Positions 17,600 through 26,674 are shown, numbered from the stretch's first letter. The stretch is 64,000 nt of DNA from Aminobacter sp. J41 (GCF_000526635.1 NZ_JAGL01000006.1:40960-104959), one strand, 5' to 3'. Made by a program: numbers and translations. The notes: a model not told the origin generated them from the sequence alone.

Positions 17600-18676
17600 T
17601 CAGTGCGGGAACGGCCAGATAATCAGTTTCTCCCGGATGATGGCCCACAGCCGCGCCAGACCGTGCGGCTCGAGGATCAGAAAACCGATGATGAGCAGAC
17701 CAATGATCATGACATTGAGATGCTCGACCATCGAAGGGCTGATGGGCAGCCCGAGCGCGCTCGGCACGGCGCCGATGATGACAGGCAGCGCCACGATCAG
17801 GATCGCGCCGAGGTAGTTGCCGAGGATCGAACCGAGACCGCCGATAATGGCGATGAACAGCACGCGGAACGACAGCTGGATGTCGAACAGTTCCGCTTCG
17901 GCTGCCCCGCGCCAGAAGAACACGAACAGCGCGCCCGCAATGCCGACGATGTAGGACGAGACGAAGAAGGCCAGCAGCTTCGCCTTCATCAGGTTGATGC
18001 CGACGAGCTCGGCGGCGATGTCCATGTCGCGCACCGACTTCCAGATGCGGCCGATGCGCCCGCGGGTGATGTTGATGGCGCAGAAGGTGACGACGGCCAC
18101 CACGCACAGCACGAAATAGTACTGCGTCATCGCCGAAGCCCTGGCGCCGGCGACGGTTACGCCGAACATCTGGATGTTCGGCGCCTGGATCGCGCCCGAT
18201 GCCGAGTAGTTGTAGAGCCACGCCCACTTCTGGAACAGCCAGACGAGGAAGAACTGCGCCGCAAGCGTCGCGATGGCGAGATAGAAGCCCTTGATACGCA
18301 AGGACGGAAGACCGAACGCCATGCCGATGGCCGCCGAGAAAAAGCCTGACAGCGCCAGTACGATAACGATATTGAGCTCAGGGAAGATCGTCGCCAGCTT
18401 GAAGCATGCATAGGCGCCGACGCCCATGAAGGCACCGGTACCGAGCGACAACTGTCCGGCATATCCTGTCAGGATGTTGAGGCCGAGAGCTGCCAGCGAA
18501 TAGATCAGCACCGGAATGAGCAGCGCACGGAAGGTGAACTCGTTCGCCATCAGCGGCAGGATCACGAAGGCGAAGAGAAGGATGACGCCCAGCAGCCACG
18601 CGTCCTGCTTCACCGGAAACAGCGCGTAGTCTGCCTTGTAGCTGGTCTTGTACTGTCCTGCGACGCGATAGAGCAT
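17600..18676 (-). CDS. livM: Branched-chain-type ABC permease, LivM
   Basis: Inner-membrane permease of 358 residues with many hydrophobic segments. The LivM hallmark NILTGYAGQLSLGTGAFMGVG lies near residue 90, and the cytoplasmic coupling region GRIWKSVRDMDIAAELVGIN further on. It pairs with the LivH-like permease encoded 11 bases upstream. A 64-base gap with a hairpin separates it from the binding-protein gene. It is full length. Confidence 0.93.
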   Translation of the reverse strand: MLYRVAGQYKTSYKADYALFPVKQDAWLLGVILLFAFVILPLMANEFTFRALLIPVLIYSLAALGLNILTGYAGQLSLGTGAFMGVGAYACFKLATIFPELNIVIVLALSGFFSAAIGMAFGLPSLRIKGFYLAIATLAAQFFLVWLFQKWAWLYNYSASGAIQAPNIQMFGVTVAGARASAMTQYYFVLCVVAVVTFCAINITRGRIGRIWKSVRDMDIAAELVGINLMKAKLLAFFVSSYIVGIAGALFVFFWRGAAEAELFDIQLSFRVLFIAIIGGLGSILGNYLGAILIVALPVIIGAVPSALGLPISPSMVEHLNVMIIGLLIIGFLILEPHGLARLWAIIREKLIIWPFPH

Positions 18677-18687
18677 TCAGTCTTCCC

Positions 18688-19647
18688 TCAAACCCGCTCG
18701 ATGATGCGTTCGCCGAAAAGGCCCTGCGGGCGGAACAGCAGCACGACCAGCGCCAGCATGTAGGCAAACCAGGACTCGGTGTTGCCGCCGAGCAGCGGCT
18801 GGCCCCAGTAGATCTCGAACAGCTTTTCGAGGATGCCGATCATCAGCCCGCCGATGATGGCGCCGCTGACGGATTCAAGCCCCCCCAGCATAAGCACCGG
18901 CAGCGCCTTGAGCGCGATGACCTCGAGCGCGAACGACACGCCGGCACGCGCGCCCCAGACGATGCCGGTCGCCAGCGCAATCATGCCGGCGATGAACCAG
19001 ACCAGCACCCAGATCGTCGAGAGCGAGATGCCGACAGACAGCGCCGCCTGATGGTCGTCGCCGAGCGCGCGTATCGCGCGGCCCATCTTCGACTTGTTGA
19101 GGAAGAGCAGCAGGCAGACCACCAGCACCACCGCGCCCACCACGGCGGTGATGTCGCGCTGCTCGATCATCACCAGTCCGCCGAACGGCTCGAAGATGTA
19201 GCTGTCGGTCGGGATGCCGAGTTCCTCGGTGATCATGCGCTTGTTCTCGCCGCCGAAGATCGTCTCGCCGAGGCCGATCAGGAACAGTGTGATGCCGATG
19301 GTTGCCATGAACAGGATGATGTCCGGCTGGTTGACCAGCGGGCGCAGCACGACCCGCTCGATGGCGATCGCAAGCAGCAGCATCACGCCCAGCGTCATCG
19401 GCAGCGCCAGCCACGCCGGTATGCCCTTCTGGTGCAGCCCGACGAGCGTTAGCGCCGCGAACACGACCATAATCCCCTGCGCAAAATTGAAGATGCGCGA
19501 CGACTTGAAGATCAGCACGAAGCCGAGCGCGATCAGTGCGTAGAGCACGCCGGAGACGATGCCCTCCCACAGCACCTGGATCAGGAAGTCCGGGGCATCG
19601 GCCATGTCCAGGAATGGCTGGATGAGGATCGAGTGAATGAAGTCCAT
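18688..19647 (-). CDS. livH: Branched-chain-type ABC permease, LivH
   Basis: Inner-membrane permease of 319 residues with the LivH features SGVLYALIALGFVLIFKSS near the N terminus and the coupling loop GRAIRALGDDHQAALSVGI. The C-terminal QGLFGERIIERV is usual in this class. Its ATG overlaps the livG stop as ATGA. Together with LivM it forms the membrane channel of the importer. Confidence 0.93.
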   Translation of the reverse strand: MDFIHSILIQPFLDMADAPDFLIQVLWEGIVSGVLYALIALGFVLIFKSSRIFNFAQGIMVVFAALTLVGLHQKGIPAWLALPMTLGVMLLLAIAIERVVLRPLVNQPDIILFMATIGITLFLIGLGETIFGGENKRMITEELGIPTDSYIFEPFGGLVMIEQRDITAVVGAVVLVVCLLLFLNKSKMGRAIRALGDDHQAALSVGISLSTIWVLVWFIAGMIALATGIVWGARAGVSFALEVIALKALPVLMLGGLESVSGAIIGGLMIGILEKLFEIYWGQPLLGGNTESWFAYMLALVVLLFRPQGLFGERIIERV

Positions 19648-20471
19648 CAGTGCGCCACTCCCAGATAAGCGTCGATAACCGCCTGGTCGTTCTTGACCAC
19701 GTCGGGCACGCCGTCAGCGATCTTCTTGCCGTAGTCGAGGACGACGACGCGGTCGGACAGGTCCATCACCACGCCCATGTCGTGCTCGATCAGGGCAATG
19801 GTGGTGCCGCGCTGCTGGTTCACGTCGATGATGAACCGGCTCATGTCCTCTTTTTCTTCCAGATTCATGCCCGCCATGGGCTCGTCGAGGAGGAGAAGCG
19901 ACGGCTCCATGGCGAGCGCCCGCCCAAGCTCGACCCGCTTCTGCAGCCCGTAGGGCAGCTTGCCCACCGGCGTGCGTCGAATGTGTTCGATCTCGAGGAA
20001 GTCGATGATTTCCTCGACCTTCTCGCGATGCTCGATCTCTTCCTTGAGCGCCGGGCCATGCCACAGCATCTGCCAGAAGATGTTGCGCTTCATCAGGACC
20101 GAACGGCCCGCCATGATGTTCTCGAGCGTCGTCATGCCCTTGAACAGCGCGACGTTCTGGAAGGTACGCGCGATCCCCTGGCGCACCGCGTGGTGCGGCT
20201 TCATCGCCCGACGCTCCTCCCCGCGGAAGGTGATGGTGCCCACCTGCGGCGTGTAGAAGCCGTTGATGACATTGAGCATCGACGTCTTGCCCGCGCCGTT
20301 CGGCCCGATGATGGCGCGGATCTCGCCCTTGCGGATGTCGAAGGAGATGTCGGTGATCGCCTTCACGCCGCCAAACGAAAGCGAGACGTTGTCGACCTTG
20401 AGGAGAACGTCACCCTTGGCAATGCCGTCGTCGGCACCCGCGAACTGAGCCGGCGAAGGACGCGGATTCAT
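19647..20471 (-). CDS. livG: Branched-chain-type ABC transporter ATP-binding protein
   Basis: ATPase of 274 residues of the LivG class. Walker A GPNGAGKTSMLNV, a signature region degenerated to LPYGLQKRVELGRAL (as common in LivG), Walker B LLLLDEPMAGMN and the switch EHDMGVVMDLSDR are all visible. Start and stop overlap the ligase upstream and livH downstream by four bases each. It forms the ATPase dimer with the LivF-like protein. Confidence 0.93.
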   Translation of the reverse strand: MNPRPSPAQFAGADDGIAKGDVLLKVDNVSLSFGGVKAITDISFDIRKGEIRAIIGPNGAGKTSMLNVINGFYTPQVGTITFRGEERRAMKPHHAVRQGIARTFQNVALFKGMTTLENIMAGRSVLMKRNIFWQMLWHGPALKEEIEHREKVEEIIDFLEIEHIRRTPVGKLPYGLQKRVELGRALAMEPSLLLLDEPMAGMNLEEKEDMSRFIIDVNQQRGTTIALIEHDMGVVMDLSDRVVVLDYGKKIADGVPDVVKNDQAVIDAYLGVAH

Positions 20472-22477
20472 TCTGCTGCCTCCCGCACCGGCGACGCATG
20501 CGCGCCGCCATAAATGTTTGCTTCTGCGATTTTCACCGTCGCGCTGATGCGTCCCTTGCGGCCGTCTTCGAAGGTGACCTCCGTCGACACAAACTTCTCG
20601 CTCGAGCCGTCATAGAGAGCCTCGATCAGCTCACCATAGCGCTCGGCGATGAACGACCGGCGCACCTTCTGCGTGCGCGTGAGCTCGCCATCGTCGGCGT
20701 CGAGCTCCTTGTGCAGGATCAGGAAGCGCCGGATCTGCGCGCCCGCCATGGCCGGCTCCTGCGACAGGCGCCGGTTGGTCTCGTCAACGTTGCGGGCGAT
20801 CATCTCGTAGACGCGCGGATGGCCGGCGAGCTCCTGATAGGAAGCGTAGGCGATGTTGTTTCGCTCTGCCCAGTTGCCCACTGCCGTGAGGTCGATGTTG
20901 ATGAACACCGCCGCGAAGTCTCGCCCGTCGCCGAAGGCCACCGCCTCCTTGATGTTCGGGAAGAATTTCAGCGTGTTCTCGATGTATTTCGGCGCGAACA
21001 GCGAGCCATCACGCAGCTTGCCGACATCCTTGGCGCGGTCGATGATCTTGAGCTGCCCGTCGGTGTCGAAGAAGCCGGCATCGCCCGTCTTCACGTAGCC
21101 ATCCGGTGTCATCGCCTCGGCGGTCTTCTCCGGCTCCTTGTAGTAGCCGACGAACATGCCGGGAGAACGGAACTGAACCTCGCCACCCTCGCTGATCCGG
21201 ATATCGACATTCGGTGCCGGCGGCCCGACCGTATCGGAGCGCACCTCGCCATCCTTCTGGCAGGTCACGTACAGGAACGCCTCGGTCTGTCCGTAGAGCT
21301 GCTTCAGGTTGATGCCGAGCGAGCGGAAGAACGAGAACAGATCGGCGCCGATCGCCTCGCCGGCGGTATAAGCCACGCGGATTTTTGACAGGCCCAGCAC
21401 ATTCTTGAGCGGCCCATAGAGCAGGATTTCGCCAAGCGCATAGGCAAGACGTCCAGTGAGCGGCACCGGCCGCTTTTCAAGAATCGCCTCACCATACTTG
21501 CGGGCGACCTCGGTGAAGGTGCGGAAAATCCACTTCTTGAACCGGCCAGCATCCTCCATTCGGATCGTAACGCTGGTCAGCAGTCCCTCGAAGACGCGCG
21601 GCGGCGCGAAATAGAAGGTCGGCCCGATCTCGCGCAGGTCCTGCGGTACGGTCTGCTGGCTTTCAGGGCAGTTCATGCAGAAGCCCGCAACATAGCCCTG
21701 CGCGTAGTTGAGGTAATGGTCGCCAACCCAGGCGAGCGGCAGGTAGGCCAATACGCTGTCCCGCTCGGTGAGGTCGTCGAACTTCACCGTGTCAAACGCA
21801 GCCTGCACCGCCGATGCCGCCCGGATCATCACGCCCTTCGAGCGTCCCGTCGTGCCGGAGGTATAGAGCATGACCGAGACGTCATCGCCGCTCGCCGAAC
21901 GGATGCCGTCCTCCCAGTTTTTGGCCGCAGACGGATCGCGCTCGATCAGCGCCCGGCCCTTTGCCTGCACCTCCTCGAAGTCGTGCAGCGCTTCGGAGCG
22001 ATAGTCGCGCAGGCCACGCTTCTCGTCGTAGATGATGTCGGTCAGCGCCGGGATCTGATCGGCAAAGGAGAGCAGCTTGTCGACCTGCTCCTGGTCCTGC
22101 GCGACGGCAAATCGCACGCCGGCATGATCGAGCACGTAGGCCATTTCCTCGGCCACCGCGTCGGCATAGACCGGCACCGGAATGCCGCCGAGCGACTGCA
22201 CCGCAGTGAACGTCCAGTAGAGCCGCGGGCGGTTGGCGCCCACCACCGCCACCTTGTCGCCGCGCTCGAAGCCGAGTTCGAGCAGGCCGAGCGCAAAGGC
22301 GCGGATTTCATCGAGTTGCTGTCGCCAGGTCCAAGTCTGCCAGATGCCATAGTCCTTGTGACGCATGGCCGGGCGACTGCCAAATTGCTCCGCATTGCGA
22401 AGCAGGTATTTGGGAAATGTATCGAGTGCGGTCGCAGTGTGCGCCAACCCGTTCCTCCTCCAGATGGACGCGCTCAT
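20468..22477 (-). CDS. AMP-binding acyl-CoA ligase of the Liv operon
   Basis: Adenylate-forming ligase of 669 residues. The AMP-binding motif VMLYTSGTTGRSKGVMI lies near residues 203-219, YGQTEAFLYVT near 395, and TGDAGFFDTDGQLKIIDRAKD gives the ADP/hinge region. The length and the large C-terminal domain match long-chain fatty-acid CoA ligases of the FadD15/AMP-ligase type. It probably converts a carboxylic acid to its acyl-CoA. It is the first gene of the ligase-livGHMKF operon, so the importer likely brings in its substrate, a fatty or aromatic acid rather than leucine. Three operator repeats lie 78-129 bases upstream. Confidence 0.9.
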   Translation of the reverse strand: MSASIWRRNGLAHTATALDTFPKYLLRNAEQFGSRPAMRHKDYGIWQTWTWRQQLDEIRAFALGLLELGFERGDKVAVVGANRPRLYWTFTAVQSLGGIPVPVYADAVAEEMAYVLDHAGVRFAVAQDQEQVDKLLSFADQIPALTDIIYDEKRGLRDYRSEALHDFEEVQAKGRALIERDPSAAKNWEDGIRSASGDDVSVMLYTSGTTGRSKGVMIRAASAVQAAFDTVKFDDLTERDSVLAYLPLAWVGDHYLNYAQGYVAGFCMNCPESQQTVPQDLREIGPTFYFAPPRVFEGLLTSVTIRMEDAGRFKKWIFRTFTEVARKYGEAILEKRPVPLTGRLAYALGEILLYGPLKNVLGLSKIRVAYTAGEAIGADLFSFFRSLGINLKQLYGQTEAFLYVTCQKDGEVRSDTVGPPAPNVDIRISEGGEVQFRSPGMFVGYYKEPEKTAEAMTPDGYVKTGDAGFFDTDGQLKIIDRAKDVGKLRDGSLFAPKYIENTLKFFPNIKEAVAFGDGRDFAAVFINIDLTAVGNWAERNNIAYASYQELAGHPRVYEMIARNVDETNRRLSQEPAMAGAQIRRFLILHKELDADDGELTRTQKVRRSFIAERYGELIEALYDGSSEKFVSTEVTFEDGRKGRISATVKIAEANIYGGAHASPVREAAE

Positions 22478-22554
22478 TTTGCGTCCGGCTCCGAGTTGGC
22501 CCCTCCCGCCTCACCGGAACCTTGATTGTTGTGCGGAGAATTCCACGAAACAAC

Positions 22555-22606
22555 TTGTCTGTGCAACACCCCGCTTGACAGACAGGGCGGCAGATTGTCT
22601 GTTCAA
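22555..22606. promoter_or_regulatory. Three-copy operator, 20-bp spacing
   Basis: Three copies of TTGnACAGACAA (or its complement) start at 22555, 22575 and 22595. Copies 1 and 3 read TTGTCTGTGCAA and TTGTCTGTTCAA; the middle copy is inverted, TTGACAGACAGG. The spacing is exactly 20 bp, two helical turns, so the copies face the same side. They lie upstream of the ligase-Liv operon, and the regulator is unknown; the Crp-type gene next door or an unlinked TetR-type repressor are candidates. Confidence 0.6.
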
Positions 22607-22677
22607 TGGGCGCACGTGTAGGCGCTCATTTCCTCAACAACGTCCTGCTTTTACTGCCGCTGGCCTTGTTGGCGCAC

Positions 22678-23352
22678 TCAGGCGTCGTAGGTGATCAACG
22701 CCTGAATGTTGAGCGGCGTGATGCGGCCGTGCTCCAGCTTCACCAGCCCCTCTTCCTCCAGCTCCTGCAGGCTGCGGTTGACCACCTGCCGCGAAACGCC
22801 GACGAGCAGCCCCAGTTCCTCCTGGCTGATCTCGATGGCCGGTCCCGCATTCGGGTAAAGCACCTTGTTGAAGAACCAGGAGAGGTTGCGCGCCACCCGC
22901 GCCTTCGGGCCAAGGATACGGTCGTATTCGATGGTGGCGATGAACTGGCCCATCCGCTCGTTGAGCTGGCGCACAAGGAAGCGGTTGAAGCCGGTCGAAT
23001 TCTCGTAGAGCCACATGAAGGTCGACCGCTGCATCATGGCGAGCCGCGTGCCGCGAATGGCGACGAGGTCGTATTTGCGGGGCTCGTCCTTGAGCACGGA
23101 GCCCTCTCCGAACCAACCGCCATCGGCGGCGCCGGCAAAGGTCATCGCCTTGCCGTTGCGGGCGATCGAACTGATCTTGACCAGCCCGCTCAGGACGCCG
23201 GTCCAGTGGTCCAGCCGGTCGCCTTTGTGGCAGATGTAGGACCCCTTCGAATATTTCCGCTCGATCAGGCCCCGGCTGGCGCGCTCGATTTCGTCTTCCG
23301 TGAGCTCCGCAGCCCAGATGCAGGATCTCGCAATTTCCTCGCGCGCAGTCAT
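22678..23352 (-). CDS. Crp/Fnr-family transcription regulator
   Basis: Regulator of 224 residues with an N-terminal cyclic-nucleotide-binding fold (SYICHKGDRLDHWTGVLSGL) and a C-terminal winged helix (SQEELGLLVGVSRQVVNRSL, near residues 167-187). The N-terminal cysteines are not arranged as in Fnr, so oxygen sensing by a 4Fe-4S cluster is unlikely. It is transcribed towards the ligase-Liv operon with a 200-base gap that contains the three operator repeats. Whether it controls that operon is an open question. Confidence 0.9.
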   Translation of the reverse strand: MTAREEIARSCIWAAELTEDEIERASRGLIERKYSKGSYICHKGDRLDHWTGVLSGLVKISSIARNGKAMTFAGAADGGWFGEGSVLKDEPRKYDLVAIRGTRLAMMQRSTFMWLYENSTGFNRFLVRQLNERMGQFIATIEYDRILGPKARVARNLSWFFNKVLYPNAGPAIEISQEELGLLVGVSRQVVNRSLQELEEEGLVKLEHGRITPLNIQALITYDA

Positions 23353-23425
23353 GTGTCCTCGGGACGCAACGCCTAAGGTTGCATCAGTGCTAAGTTAGGA
23401 CGCGAGGCGCCCCGATGACAAGAAG

Positions 23426-24196
23426 TCAGGCCGCGTAGCGCGCCGTCGGCAGGATGGTCAGCGGCTTCGGCTCACCGATCCGGGTTTCGCCGAACATCAG
23501 CCTCTGTTCCATCGGCGTCGAGCGGAAGAACGGGAACCGCGCGAAAGAGCGCGTCCGGATCGCATTGACGTCCGCCTGGTAGAGCACGACCTGGTAATTG
23601 AGACCCGGATAGTCGCGCAGCTCGCCAATCTGCTCGGAGTGATAGATCCTCCGATAGAAGCCGCCGTGGTCGGGCCGGATGGTCGACAGGCAGTATGGCG
23701 TCGCGAAATGCATGCAGGCCATACCCGCGAGCCGCAGCGTTATGTACGGTATCTGCGGAAAGGTCTTCGTCCAGTCCGGATCGGCCGCGAAACGGCTCGG
23801 GTCGATGAAGGTCTCCCCCGCCTCCAGGCGCGGCATCAGGATGTCCGGGTAGACGATCGTCGACGGCGAGCGCGAATGTTCCGCCGTCACGAGGTGCAGC
23901 CGCAGCGTACTCACCAGCACTCCGTCGATATAGACCCCGAAACGATGGCAGTTTTCCTGCTCATCGAGCGCGTCATGAATCTGGCCTTCGCTGATATCGC
24001 CCACCATGTCGGTGCGCCGGTACGCCTTGTAGCGCAGCCGGTAGATATCCTCGAGGTCCTCCCCGCTCTCACACCGCCGATACTCGGTGCGCTCAAGCGC
24101 TGAAAAGATGTTCGCTACAAAAGCCGATTGTGCTTCGGACGCTGAACCGTGCTGCTCGTTAGCTGCTCCCCGCAGCGTCGTCACGTTGCTGGACAT
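23426..24196 (-). CDS. FeeM-like N-acyl amino acid synthase
   Basis: Protein of 256 residues with the GNAT-like fold shared by acyl-homoserine lactone synthases and the N-acyl amino acid synthase FeeM. The core segments are EDIYRLRYKAYRRTDMV near residues 48-64, DGVLVSTLRLHL near 90-101, and FIDPSRFAADPDW near 130-142. Such enzymes transfer an acyl chain from acyl carrier protein to an amino acid amine. It lacks the strictly conserved LuxI pattern, so an amino-acid acceptor is more likely than S-adenosylmethionine. Its promoter region holds two CtrA boxes, suggesting cell-cycle control. The product is unknown. Confidence 0.75.
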   Translation of the reverse strand: MSSNVTTLRGAANEQHGSASEAQSAFVANIFSALERTEYRRCESGEDLEDIYRLRYKAYRRTDMVGDISEGQIHDALDEQENCHRFGVYIDGVLVSTLRLHLVTAEHSRSPSTIVYPDILMPRLEAGETFIDPSRFAADPDWTKTFPQIPYITLRLAGMACMHFATPYCLSTIRPDHGGFYRRIYHSEQIGELRDYPGLNYQVVLYQADVNAIRTRSFARFPFFRSTPMEQRLMFGETRIGEPKPLTILPTARYAA

Positions 24197-24279
24197 GACA
24201 TCCCCCGCATCTAAATCCCACCGGCCGTCAGGTTATTGGAGAGGCCGTATGAGTAAAGGCGAAAATGCCGGAGATGCTG

Positions 24280-24312
24280 TTAACCTGTTGTTAAGGTTAA
24301 CAAATCGTTAAC
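24280..24312. promoter_or_regulatory. Tandem CtrA boxes
   Basis: Two sites of the alphaproteobacterial CtrA consensus TTAA-N7-TTAAC. On the plus strand they are TTAACCTGTTGTTAA (24280-24294) and TTAACAAATCGTTAAC (24297-24312); both match the full consensus when read on the minus strand. They lie 84-116 bases upstream of the FeeM-like gene. A further TTAAC half site occurs at 24339. Confidence 0.7.
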
Positions 24313-24361
24313 CGACAGGCGCAGGCGCCTCCCGGTGTTAACTTTTGGAACTGGGGAGGGA

Positions 24362-26674
24362 TCAGCCGCCGCAGCTGGCGTTGGCGGAGCGGATCTGCTG
24401 CGCGAAAGGCCACGTCGTGTTGTACATCGTGGCTATGCCCGAGGCGGTCAGCGCCGAGCCGAACAGGAAGCCCTGGACGAGATCGGGCTTCGCTTCCAGC
24501 GCGAGCAGCTTAAGCTGCTCGAAGGTCTCGATGCCCTCGATGGCGACTTCGAGCCCGAGCGGGCGCGACAGGTTGACGATGCCGCGCAGCAGTTCGAGCG
24601 AGCGCGTGTTGCGGGTCACGTCCTGCACGAAGGAGCGGTCGATCTTGACCTTGTCGAGCGGCAGCGTGTGCAGGTAGCTGAGGCTCGAATAGCCGGTGCC
24701 GAAGTCGTCGAGTGCAACGCGCACCCCGAGCCGCTTGAGCTCCTCGATGAACTTGCGGGTCTGCGCCTTATCGTCGAGCAGCGCCGTCTCGGTGACCTCG
24801 ATCTCGAGCCGGCTCGGCTCCAGGCCGGACATGGCCAGCGCCCGCCTGACGGTCGTGATGATGGCGTCAGAGCGGAAATCCTTGGCCGAGAGATTGACCG
24901 ACACGCCGATCGGCTCGGGCCAGTTCATGCACTCCTGCGTCGCGCTTTCGAGCATGAACGCGCTGATTTCGGAGATGATGCCCATCTCTTCCGCGAGCGG
25001 GATGAATACGGCCGGCGAGATCGGTCCTATTTCCGGATGATCCCAGCGGCACAGCGCCTCGCAGTTGGCGATCCGCATCGTCTGCATCGACACGATCGGC
25101 TGGTAGACGACGCGCAACCGCCGCGCATCTACCGCCTCGCGCAGGTCCGCCTTGAGCAGCTGCTTGTTGCGGAACGCCTGGTCCATGACGCTTTCGAACA
25201 GCTGCCAGCCGTTCTTGCCGGTTTCCTTGACCTTGTAGAGCGCAAGGTCGGCCTTGACCGTCATCGTATCGACGTCGGCACCCTGGGCGACTGTGAGAAA
25301 CGCGCCGGCACTCGCCTGAATGCGCAGCATGTGCCCGGCGACGTCGACTTCGCCCTTGAGCTTGCTGAAGATCTCATCGAGCGTGGCGCGGAAGTCCTCG
25401 GCGCCCTTCACATGGTCGAAGAAGATCATGAACTCGTCACCGCCGAACCGGCTGACGATCACGTCATCATTCGCGAACGGGAGCAGCTTCTCGCCGACCA
25501 CATAGATCAGGCCGTCGCCGACGGGATGGCCGAGCGTGTCGTTGACGCTCTTGAAGTCGTCGAGATCGAAAACAACAAGGGCGACCCGGCGGTTCGGATC
25601 GCCCGTGCTGAGGCGCTCTGCAACGAGCTCGTTGAAGTAGGCGCGGTTCGGCAGACCGGTCAGGCTGTCGTAGCGCGCCATGTGACGGATGCGTTCTTCC
25701 GCCTCGATGCGTGCGGTAACCTCCTCGAAGGTCAATACGCGGAGTTCGTCGCGGCTTTCACGCGCCGAGAACTCGAAGTAGCGGCCGTCATTGAGGTTGA
25801 TCAGGACCTTCCTGTCCTTGCCCTCGGTCAGCGCGCGCGTGAGCTGCGACTCGGCATAGCTGGCATCCTCGCGGCTGAGCATGCCGCCGGCAACGCCGCG
25901 CATCAAAAGGCCCCGCAGCGAGCGACCAAGCAGCTGGTCGGGCTCGTCGGTGCGCATCAGCGCCGCAGCTTCCGCGTTGGCCACCACCACCTTGCCGTCG
26001 GAGCCAAGCATGATCAGGCCGGAGGTCATGGTGTTCAGCGCCTTGTCGAAGCGCTGGGCGAGACGGTTTGCCGTCTTTTCCGCATGCAGCGCGGCAAAAA
26101 GCACCTCGCGCACGTTGTCCGCGAAGGTGCGAATCGCGAAGAAGAACGGGATCACCAGGCAGCCGAGGATAATATGGTAGATGTCGCCGTGCAGCAGGAA
26201 CGCGGCCGAAATCGGCCAGGTCATCGTCATGATGAAGACCATGACCATCCGCGGCGAGCCGTAATTGCGGCCGGCGATCGACGTCACCGAAGCCAGCGTG
26301 ACGCAGACTGACGCCTTCTCGCCGAACGAGTCAGGCGCCCAGTAGATCGTCAGGAAGCAGAACAGGCCCAGCAGGAAGCCGTGCATGCCCCCGTAGATGA
26401 TATAGGTTCGTTCCCAATCCTTGGCTTCCTCGCGAGTGGTGGGAACCGGTTTGCGCGAATATTGGCGAACGCTGCGCAGGCGTAGTACCGCGAGGATCGC
26501 AAGGGCTGGCGCCAGTCCGAGATAGATACGGTCGCCGGAGTCGATGTAGACGAGGCCTACGAGCAGGAGCTGGGCAGCAAAGCCAATGGCAAGGGTGACA
26601 CTGTCGCGAAACAGCGTCTGAACGAACGGTATGTATATGTCGAGCGGAAGCTCGTCGTTCTTCTTGCTTGGCAT
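24362..26674 (-). CDS. GGDEF-EAL cyclic-di-GMP signalling protein
   Basis: Membrane protein of 770 residues. Several hydrophobic segments in the first 200 residues form a sensor region, followed by a PAS-like domain (ITSGLIMLGSDGKVVVANAEA is near its start in the form MTSGLIML). The diguanylate cyclase domain has an intact RFGGDEF near residue 411; no RxxD inhibitory site precedes it. The phosphodiesterase domain has EALCRW near 539 and DDFGTGYSSLSYL near 655, both intact. It could therefore make or break cyclic-di-GMP. I chose the ATG at 26674 (MPSKKNDELP); no strong ribosome binding site is visible. Confidence 0.9.
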   Translation of the reverse strand: MPSKKNDELPLDIYIPFVQTLFRDSVTLAIGFAAQLLLVGLVYIDSGDRIYLGLAPALAILAVLRLRSVRQYSRKPVPTTREEAKDWERTYIIYGGMHGFLLGLFCFLTIYWAPDSFGEKASVCVTLASVTSIAGRNYGSPRMVMVFIMTMTWPISAAFLLHGDIYHIILGCLVIPFFFAIRTFADNVREVLFAALHAEKTANRLAQRFDKALNTMTSGLIMLGSDGKVVVANAEAAALMRTDEPDQLLGRSLRGLLMRGVAGGMLSREDASYAESQLTRALTEGKDRKVLINLNDGRYFEFSARESRDELRVLTFEEVTARIEAEERIRHMARYDSLTGLPNRAYFNELVAERLSTGDPNRRVALVVFDLDDFKSVNDTLGHPVGDGLIYVVGEKLLPFANDDVIVSRFGGDEFMIFFDHVKGAEDFRATLDEIFSKLKGEVDVAGHMLRIQASAGAFLTVAQGADVDTMTVKADLALYKVKETGKNGWQLFESVMDQAFRNKQLLKADLREAVDARRLRVVYQPIVSMQTMRIANCEALCRWDHPEIGPISPAVFIPLAEEMGIISEISAFMLESATQECMNWPEPIGVSVNLSAKDFRSDAIITTVRRALAMSGLEPSRLEIEVTETALLDDKAQTRKFIEELKRLGVRVALDDFGTGYSSLSYLHTLPLDKVKIDRSFVQDVTRNTRSLELLRGIVNLSRPLGLEVAIEGIETFEQLKLLALEAKPDLVQGFLFGSALTASGIATMYNTTWPFAQQIRSANASCGG

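Noticed and set aside
24335-26311. A 658-codon open frame on the plus strand
   Set aside because: Antisense shadow of the GGDEF-EAL gene, whose motifs are intact on the minus strand.
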